DNA of 9,370 nt from positions 1 to 9,370 of the forward strand of contig JADDPV010000212.1 of the NCBI GenBank assembly GCA_016781705.1, in the 5' to 3' direction. Numbering within the stretch: the stretch's first letter is position 1; every line of letters begins with the position of its first letter. Of the stretch, positions 5,703 to 9,370 are shown in pieces. This DNA comes from Rubrobacter sp. GTDB lineage: Bacteria; Actinomycetota; Rubrobacteria; Rubrobacterales; Rubrobacteraceae. The notes under the pieces were generated by a model. It was not told where the DNA came from. It ran no database searches and saw nothing but the letters and a program-made list of their open reading frames with translations. A program made the translations under genes and the position numbers.

Positions 5703-7004
5703 ATGACGGAGATCGTTGCGGTTCGCGGGCGGGAGGTTCTGGACTCGCGGGGGAACCCGACGGTCGAGGTGGAGCTCGCGACGGTCAGTGGCTTCACGGG
5801 GCGCGCCGCCGTCCCGTCCGGCGCCTCGACGGGCCAGCACGAGGCCGTCGAGCTCCGCGATGGGGACGGGGACCGCTACGGCGGAAAGGGCGTCTCGAAC
5901 GCCGTGGAGAACGTAAACTCGGAGCTGGCCGGGGTCGTTCTGGGGATGGACGTGACCGAGGGGCGCGCCCTGGACCTCGCGATGATCGAGGCCGACGGGA
6001 CGGAGAACAAGGGCCGGCTGGGGGCGAACGCTATCCTGGGCGTCTCCCTCGCCGCGGCGAAGGCGGCGGCGGAGGCGGCGGGGCTGCCGCTGTTCCGGTA
6101 TCTTGGTGGCCCGGGGGCTTGTACGTTGCCGGTGCCGTGCGCGAACATCCTCAACGGGGGCGTACACGCGGCGAACAACGTGGACTTCCAGGAGTTCATG
6201 GTCGTGCCGGTGGGGTTCGAGAGCTTCCGGGAGGCGTTGCGCGCCGTCGCGGAGGTGTACGCGGTGTTGAAGAAGCTGCTCACGGAGCGAGGGCGCTCGG
6301 TTGGCATCGGGGATGAGGGGGGGTATGCGCCGAACCTGGAGAGCAACGGCGCGGCGCTTGCGCTGATGGCCGAGGCCGTCGAGCGGAGCGGGTACGCGTT
6401 GGGAGACCAGATCGGCTTCGCCCTTGACCCGGCGGCGTCGGAGTTCTACGAGGACGGGTCTTACAACCTCGCGGGGGAGGGCAAGAAGCTCTCGCGCGAG
6501 GAGATGGTTGACTACTACGTGGGGCTCGCGGACGAGTACCCGATCCTCTCGATAGAGGACGGCATCGCCGAGGACGACTGGGAGGGTTGGTCGCTCATCA
6601 CGGAGAAGTTGGGCGATCGGATACAGCTCGTCGGAGACGACCTGTTCGTGACCAACCCGAAGATATTGGGGCGTGGGATAGACGAGGGGATCGCCAACTC
6701 TATATTGATAAAGGTGAACCAGATCGGGACGCTCGCGGAGACGTTCGAGACGGTGAATCTGGCGCGCAAGTCCGGGTACACGGCCATGATCAGCCACCGC
6801 AGCGGGGAGACGGAGGACGCGACGATCTCGGACCTCTCGGTGGCGGTTAACGCCGGCCAGATCAAGACCGGCGCCCCCGCCCGCGGCGAGCGCGTCGCCA
6901 AGTACAACCAGCTCTTGCGTATAGAGGAGTCGCTCGAGGACGCGGCGATCTACGGGGGGCGCGCCGCCTTCAACCCAAGGCGTCGGGGCGGCAAGGAGGC
7001 TTAA
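5703..7004 (+). CDS. eno: Enolase (phosphopyruvate hydratase)
   Basis: Converts 2-phosphoglycerate to phosphoenolpyruvate in glycolysis, in the cytoplasm. The 433-residue product matches the family length and starts in the classic way with MTEIVAVRGREVLDSRGNPT. Expected catalytic and metal residues are all visible: the substrate loop SGAST at 39-43, H155 and E164 in the HAANNVDFQEFM stretch, general acid/base E205 in GDEGGYAPN, magnesium ligands D242, E285 and D312, catalytic base K337, the HRS triad at 365-367, and K388 near GQIKTGAP. ATG 5703 is chosen over GTG 5697 because of ribosome binding site spacing and family alignment. Its last codons contain the ribosome binding site for pyk, which starts three bases after the stop, so the two are almost certainly co-transcribed and probably translationally coupled. 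Ile codons include several ATA, unusual for such a G+C-rich, highly expressed gene. Confidence 0.98.
   Translation: MTEIVAVRGREVLDSRGNPTVEVELATVSGFTGRAAVPSGASTGQHEAVELRDGDGDRYGGKGVSNAVENVNSELAGVVLGMDVTEGRALDLAMIEADGTENKGRLGANAILGVSLAAAKAAAEAAGLPLFRYLGGPGACTLPVPCANILNGGVHAANNVDFQEFMVVPVGFESFREALRAVAEVYAVLKKLLTERGRSVGIGDEGGYAPNLESNGAALALMAEAVERSGYALGDQIGFALDPAASEFYEDGSYNLAGEGKKLSREEMVDYYVGLADEYPILSIEDGIAEDDWEGWSLITEKLGDRIQLVGDDLFVTNPKILGRGIDEGIANSILIKVNQIGTLAETFETVNLARKSGYTAMISHRSGETEDATISDLSVAVNAGQIKTGAPARGERVAKYNQLLRIEESLEDAAIYGGRAAFNPRRRGGKEA
6993..6999 (+). promoter_or_regulatory. Ribosome binding site of pyk inside the end of eno
   Basis: AAGGAGG ends eight bases before GTG 7008 and is encoded by the last codons of eno. 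This supports the GTG start and suggests translational coupling. Confidence 0.75.
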
Positions 7005-7007
7005 GCG

Positions 7008-8468
7008 GTGGAGCGGGACGTAGCGGAGCTACACGCGACGGAGCGGCGGACCAAGATCGTCGCGACTTTGGGCCCCGAGACCTCGGGGCGGGACACGATC
7101 CGGGAGCTGGTGCGCTTCGGGGTGGACGTGACGCGCCTGAACTTCAGCCACGGCGAGCACGAGGGGCACATGAGGAACGCCCGCACCGTGCGCGAGGCGG
7201 CGAAGGAGGTCGGGCGCAACGTAGCGGTGATGCAGGACATTCAGGGGCCCAAGATAAGGACCGGCGAGGTGGTCGGGGAGACGGAGCTTATCGCGGGGAA
7301 CCGGGTCGCCATTGCGCCGGGCGCCTTCCTGGGCGACGCGAGCCGGCTGGCGACCTCCTACCAGCAGATCGCCCAGGACGTAAAGCCGGGCGACCGCGTC
7401 CTCATAGACGACGGTCTCCTGGAGCTGCGGGTGGAGGAGGCCGAGGACGGCGAGGTCCGGTGCATAGTCGTGGTGGGTGGCCCCATCAGCTCGCACAAGG
7501 GCCTCAACTTCCCGGACTCCTCGCTCTCCATAAGAGGTCTCACGTCCAAAGACATCGAAGATTTGCGCTTCGGGGTCCAGGAGTTGAACCCCGATTGGAT
7601 CGCGACCTCGTTCGTGAGGAGCGGGGACGAGGTGAGGGAGGTCAAGGAGAGGATAAGGGAGTTCGGCGGGAACGTGCCCGTGATCTCCAAGATCGAAAAA
7701 CACGAGGCGATAGAGGACATAGACAACATCCTCAGGGCCTCCGACGGTATCATGGTCGCCCGCGGCGACCTCGCCGTCGAGCTGAACGCCGAGCGCGTCC
7801 CGATAGAACAGAAACGCATCGTGGCACGCTGCCGGCGTCTCGGTAAGCCGGTCATCGTGGCGACGCAGATGCTCGACTCGATGATAAGGAACCCAAGGCC
7901 GACCAGGGCCGAGGTCTCGGACGTGGCGAACGCGATCTTCGACCGGACCGACGCGGTGATGCTCTCGGGCGAGACGGCGATCGGGCGCTACCCCTTGCAG
8001 AGCGTGCGGGAGATGGACCGCATCTGCAGGGCGGCCGAAGGGGCAATAAACTACGGTCGGGACATCACCGCCTCGACGGAATGGGGCCGGGGCGACGTGT
8101 ACGACGCGCTGACGCACGCCGCCTGCGAGCTGGCCGAAGACCTCGCCCTCGACGCCATCATCACCTCGACCCAGAGCGGGCTCTCGTGCATAAGGGTGGC
8201 CCGTTTCCGGCCGCCCAACAGGATCGTGGCCGTCAGCCCGGAGGAGTCCACGGTGCGCATGCTCGCGATGGTGTGGGGCGTGACCGCCGTGAGCGGCGAG
8301 CAGCGCGGCGCCGTCGAAGAACGCTACGATGGCGCGCTGCTCGCCGCCGAGGAGAACGGGCTCGTGAATAAGGGCGACCGTGTGATCCTCACCGGCGGCT
8401 CGTTGAGCGCCACCCCGGGCTCGACGAACGCCTTGCGGCTGCACACGGTCGGTGAGGGGGAGGAGTAG
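7008..8468 (+). CDS. pyk: Pyruvate kinase
   Basis: Transfers the phosphate of phosphoenolpyruvate to ADP, giving pyruvate and ATP, the last step of glycolysis. The 486-residue protein has the expected order. The N-terminal barrel start TKIVATLGP is at 15-23, and TRLNFSHG at 42-49 includes the substrate arginine R43. QDIQGPKIRTGE follows at 76-87, then the B domain at about 88-170. SKIEKHEA at 227-234 has catalytic K228 and metal ligand E230. VARGDLAVE at 250-258 has metal ligand D254, ATQMLDSM at 285-292 includes T286, and LSGETAIGRYP is at 319-329. The C-terminal regulatory domain runs from about 360. The family usually has GDLGVE, so Ala256 is a mild deviation. The GTG start is set by AAGGAGG eight bases upstream; about a dozen residues precede the usual RRTKIVATLGP start. 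It sits between eno and ftsB, where many actinobacteria have no pyk. Ile-Arg pairs are mostly encoded ATA-AGG. Confidence 0.97.
   Translation: MERDVAELHATERRTKIVATLGPETSGRDTIRELVRFGVDVTRLNFSHGEHEGHMRNARTVREAAKEVGRNVAVMQDIQGPKIRTGEVVGETELIAGNRVAIAPGAFLGDASRLATSYQQIAQDVKPGDRVLIDDGLLELRVEEAEDGEVRCIVVVGGPISSHKGLNFPDSSLSIRGLTSKDIEDLRFGVQELNPDWIATSFVRSGDEVREVKERIREFGGNVPVISKIEKHEAIEDIDNILRASDGIMVARGDLAVELNAERVPIEQKRIVARCRRLGKPVIVATQMLDSMIRNPRPTRAEVSDVANAIFDRTDAVMLSGETAIGRYPLQSVREMDRICRAAEGAINYGRDITASTEWGRGDVYDALTHAACELAEDLALDAIITSTQSGLSCIRVARFRPPNRIVAVSPEESTVRMLAMVWGVTAVSGEQRGAVEERYDGALLAAEENGLVNKGDRVILTGGSLSATPGSTNALRLHTVGEGEE
8455..8465 (+). promoter_or_regulatory. Ribosome binding site of the ftsB-like gene inside the end of pyk
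   Basis: The purine tract AGGGGGAGGAG overlaps the last codons of pyk and ends nine bases before TTG 8475. It supports this non-ATG start. Confidence 0.65.
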
Positions 8469-8474
8469 CCCCCG

Positions 8475-8744
8475 TTGGGCTTTGCGAGGCCGCTCAAAGT
8501 CGTCCTGTACGCGGCCTTGATCGGGCTCCTCCTCGCCTCCTACGTGACCCCCCTCCAACACATCGACGCGGACACCGCCCGCGTCCAGGAGCTGGGCGCG
8601 GACCTCGAAAGTCTCCAAGCGGACAATGCCGCCCAGAAGCGCCGCGTCGAGGAGCTGAACACCGCGGAAGGCATCGAGCGCGTCGCCCGCGAGCGATACG
8701 GTATGGTCCGACCGGGCGAGCAAGTCTACATAGTTCGGGAGTAG
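8475..8744 (+). CDS. FtsB/DivIC-family septum formation initiator
   Basis: Small bitopic divisome protein; FtsB/DivIC partners form a complex with FtsL and FtsQ/DivIB that links to septal peptidoglycan synthesis. The 89-residue product shows a short cytoplasmic N-terminus, one membrane segment at about 8-24, and a charged extracytoplasmic coiled coil at about 32-62 with leucines in heptad-like spacing. The signature end, ARERYGMVRPGEQVYIV (71-87), is typical of the family. The TTG start follows pyk by six bases and has a strong purine tract at normal spacing. Location just downstream of eno is a widely conserved arrangement for this family; here pyk is inserted between them. It lacks the long N-terminal extension found in some actinobacterial homologues. 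The family is secure. Whether the organism would call it ftsB or divIC is a matter of naming, so no symbol is given. Confidence 0.92.
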   Translation: MGFARPLKVVLYAALIGLLLASYVTPLQHIDADTARVQELGADLESLQADNAAQKRRVEELNTAEGIERVARERYGMVRPGEQVYIVRE

Positions 8745-8750
8745 TGAGCC

Positions 8751-9305
8751 GTGAATAGCGAATTGAGAAAATACGGCTCGCGACTCCCGATGCCTGACCC
8801 CCGTGAAGGAGCGGGGCGACCCGAAGACCGCGAGATCGTGGCGCGCCAGCTGGGGCGCGAGCCCACGCTGCCGTTCCGCGTCGCCGCCCGTTGCCCCCGG
8901 GGGCTCCCGAGCGTGATCGAGAACGAGCCCCGCCGCGAGATGCCGACCTCGTTCTGGGTGACTTGTCCGAGCCTGGCAGCGGCCGTCTCCCGCGTCGAGG
9001 CGGTGGGCGGCGTCCGCCAGGTTCGGGAGGAGGTCGGCGCGAAAGCGGTGGAGGAGGTCCACGCCGAGCACCTGCGGCGCTACGGCTTCCGGGTAGCCGG
9101 CATAAGGGGCGGTCCCGCGGGGGATGGTGGCGGGCGCGTCAAGTGCCTGCACGCCTTCCTCGCCCTTCACCTCGCCGGCGCCATCCCAAACTCCGTCGCC
9201 GAGTGGACCCTCGAGCGCCTCGAAAGCCTGCCTTACGCGGATCGCACCCGCTGCCCCGAGTGCGCCGGATGCCCCGAACCAACGTCACCGGGACGAACGG
9301 GGTAG
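8751..9305 (+). CDS. DUF501 family protein of unknown function
   Basis: The 184-residue product matches the DUF501 family, which has no established function and is normally encoded next to ftsB and eno in Actinobacteria. Recognisable parts are REIVARQLGREP at 28-39, the CPRGLP segment at 48-53, FWVTCPSLAAAVSRVEA at 68-84, and KCLHAFLALHLAG at 131-143. Six cysteines are conserved-looking or clustered: C48, C72, C132 and a C-terminal CPECAGC (168-174), which could bind metal, though this is inference. The GTG start lies six bases after the ftsB-like stop, with GGGAG at 8737-8741 nine bases upstream. An internal ATG (8790) would skip 13 residues but has no ribosome binding site. The frame ends five bases before the -10 hexamer of the following tRNA gene. 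In relatives the next protein gene is often a Ppx/GppA phosphatase; here a tRNA comes first. Confidence 0.88.
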   Translation: MNSELRKYGSRLPMPDPREGAGRPEDREIVARQLGREPTLPFRVAARCPRGLPSVIENEPRREMPTSFWVTCPSLAAAVSRVEAVGGVRQVREEVGAKAVEEVHAEHLRRYGFRVAGIRGGPAGDGGGRVKCLHAFLALHLAGAIPNSVAEWTLERLESLPYADRTRCPECAGCPEPTSPGRTG

Positions 9306-9306
9306 T

Positions 9307-9315
9307 TGCTATACT
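9307..9315 (+). promoter_or_regulatory. Extended -10 promoter of the tRNA-Leu gene
   Basis: TG-C-TATACT has TG at 9307-9308 and the hexamer at 9310-9315, immediately after the DUF501 stop. Transcription would start near 9322, leaving about 12 bases of leader before the tRNA. There is no recognisable -35 inside the end of DUF501. The stretch 9307-9319 is identical to the promoter at 4341-4353. Confidence 0.6.
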
Positions 9316-9333
9316 CCCGACAGGTCATCATTC

Positions 9334-9370
9334 GGGGGCGTAGCCCAATCGGCAGAGGCAGGGGACTTAA
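9334..9370 (+). tRNA. tRNA-Leu (anticodon UAA), 5' part, cut by right edge
   Basis: The seven bases GGGGGCG (9334-9340) form the 5' acceptor strand, followed by T8 and A9. A three-pair D stem (GCC 9343-9345 with GGC 9357-9359) encloses a loop with the invariant GG and the AATCGGCAGA pattern of leucine tRNAs. A9360 is position 26, and GGGGA (9361-9365) is the 5' anticodon strand. The loop begins CT and then TAA at 9368-9370. Aligned to the remembered E. coli tRNA-Leu(UAA), the anticodon falls exactly on these last three bases. The long variable arm, T arm and 3' end are outside the window, so the identity cannot be fully confirmed. Confidence 0.8.

Noticed and set aside
5445..6797. A 450-residue open frame on the minus strand over eno
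   Set aside because: It lies antisense to an intact enolase, has no known motif or plausible ribosome binding site, and is explained by third-position G+C bias.
7029..9170. A 713-residue open frame on the minus strand across pyk, the ftsB-like gene and DUF501
   Set aside because: It is antisense to three genes with clear family motifs, has biased arginine, histidine and aspartate-rich composition typical of G+C-rich shadow frames, and shows no recognisable domain.
1..9370. Mobile elements, CRISPR arrays, prophage genes, toxin-antitoxin pairs or a novel defence system
   Set aside because: No transposase, integrase, repeat-spacer pattern, terminal repeats or unexplained gene cluster was found; nearly all coding space is taken by recognisable housekeeping families.

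Overview
The window looks like chromosomal DNA from a high-G+C actinobacterium, most likely of the Rubrobacter lineage. The evidence is the G+C-rich coding pattern, GTG and TTG starts with strong AGGAG-type ribosome binding sites, a gene order of mfd / SurA-like lipoprotein / eno / ftsB / DUF501 that is typical of Actinobacteria, and frequent ATA (Ile) and AGG (Arg) codons even in glycolytic genes, which argues against Streptomyces-like relatives. The lineage is an inference; no database search was possible. This is essentially a housekeeping region. I found no mobile element, CRISPR array, prophage or obviously new multi-gene system.

Layout, left to right. (1) 1-267, minus strand: the N-terminal part of a PaaI-type hotdog thioesterase. 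It runs off the left edge and its conserved core is split across three reading frames by two apparent single-base deletions. (2) 268-394: divergent intergenic region with a hairpin and a -10 box placed so that mfd would be transcribed leaderless. (3) 395-3586, plus: mfd, the transcription-repair coupling factor. (4) 3587-3676: convergent intergenic region with nested inverted repeats. (5) 3677-4189, minus: a DinB-family putative metalloprotein. (6) 4190-4408: divergent promoter region with an extended -10 and two mutually exclusive leader hairpins. (7) 4409-5581, plus: a parvulin-type prolyl isomerase lipoprotein (PrsA/SurA-like). (8) 5582-5702: intergenic region with an AT-richer island before eno. 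(9) 5703-9305, plus: a tight run eno, pyk, ftsB/divIC-like, DUF501 with gaps of 3, 6 and 6 bases, each ribosome binding site lying at or across the end of the preceding gene. (10) 9307-9370: an extended -10 promoter and the 5' part of tRNA-Leu(UAA), cut by the window edge just after the anticodon.

Functionally, eno and pyk encode the last two steps of glycolysis (2-phosphoglycerate to PEP to pyruvate) and are probably co-transcribed with a divisome protein and a DUF501 protein. Mfd handles stalled RNA polymerase and transcription-coupled repair. The parvulin lipoprotein probably folds exported proteins at the outer face of the membrane. The most interesting points are the frameshifted PaaI gene, the leaderless arrangement of mfd, a 13-base promoter motif shared by the parvulin gene and the tRNA, the alternative hairpins in the parvulin leader, and a marked ATA-AGG codon-pair preference in pyk.
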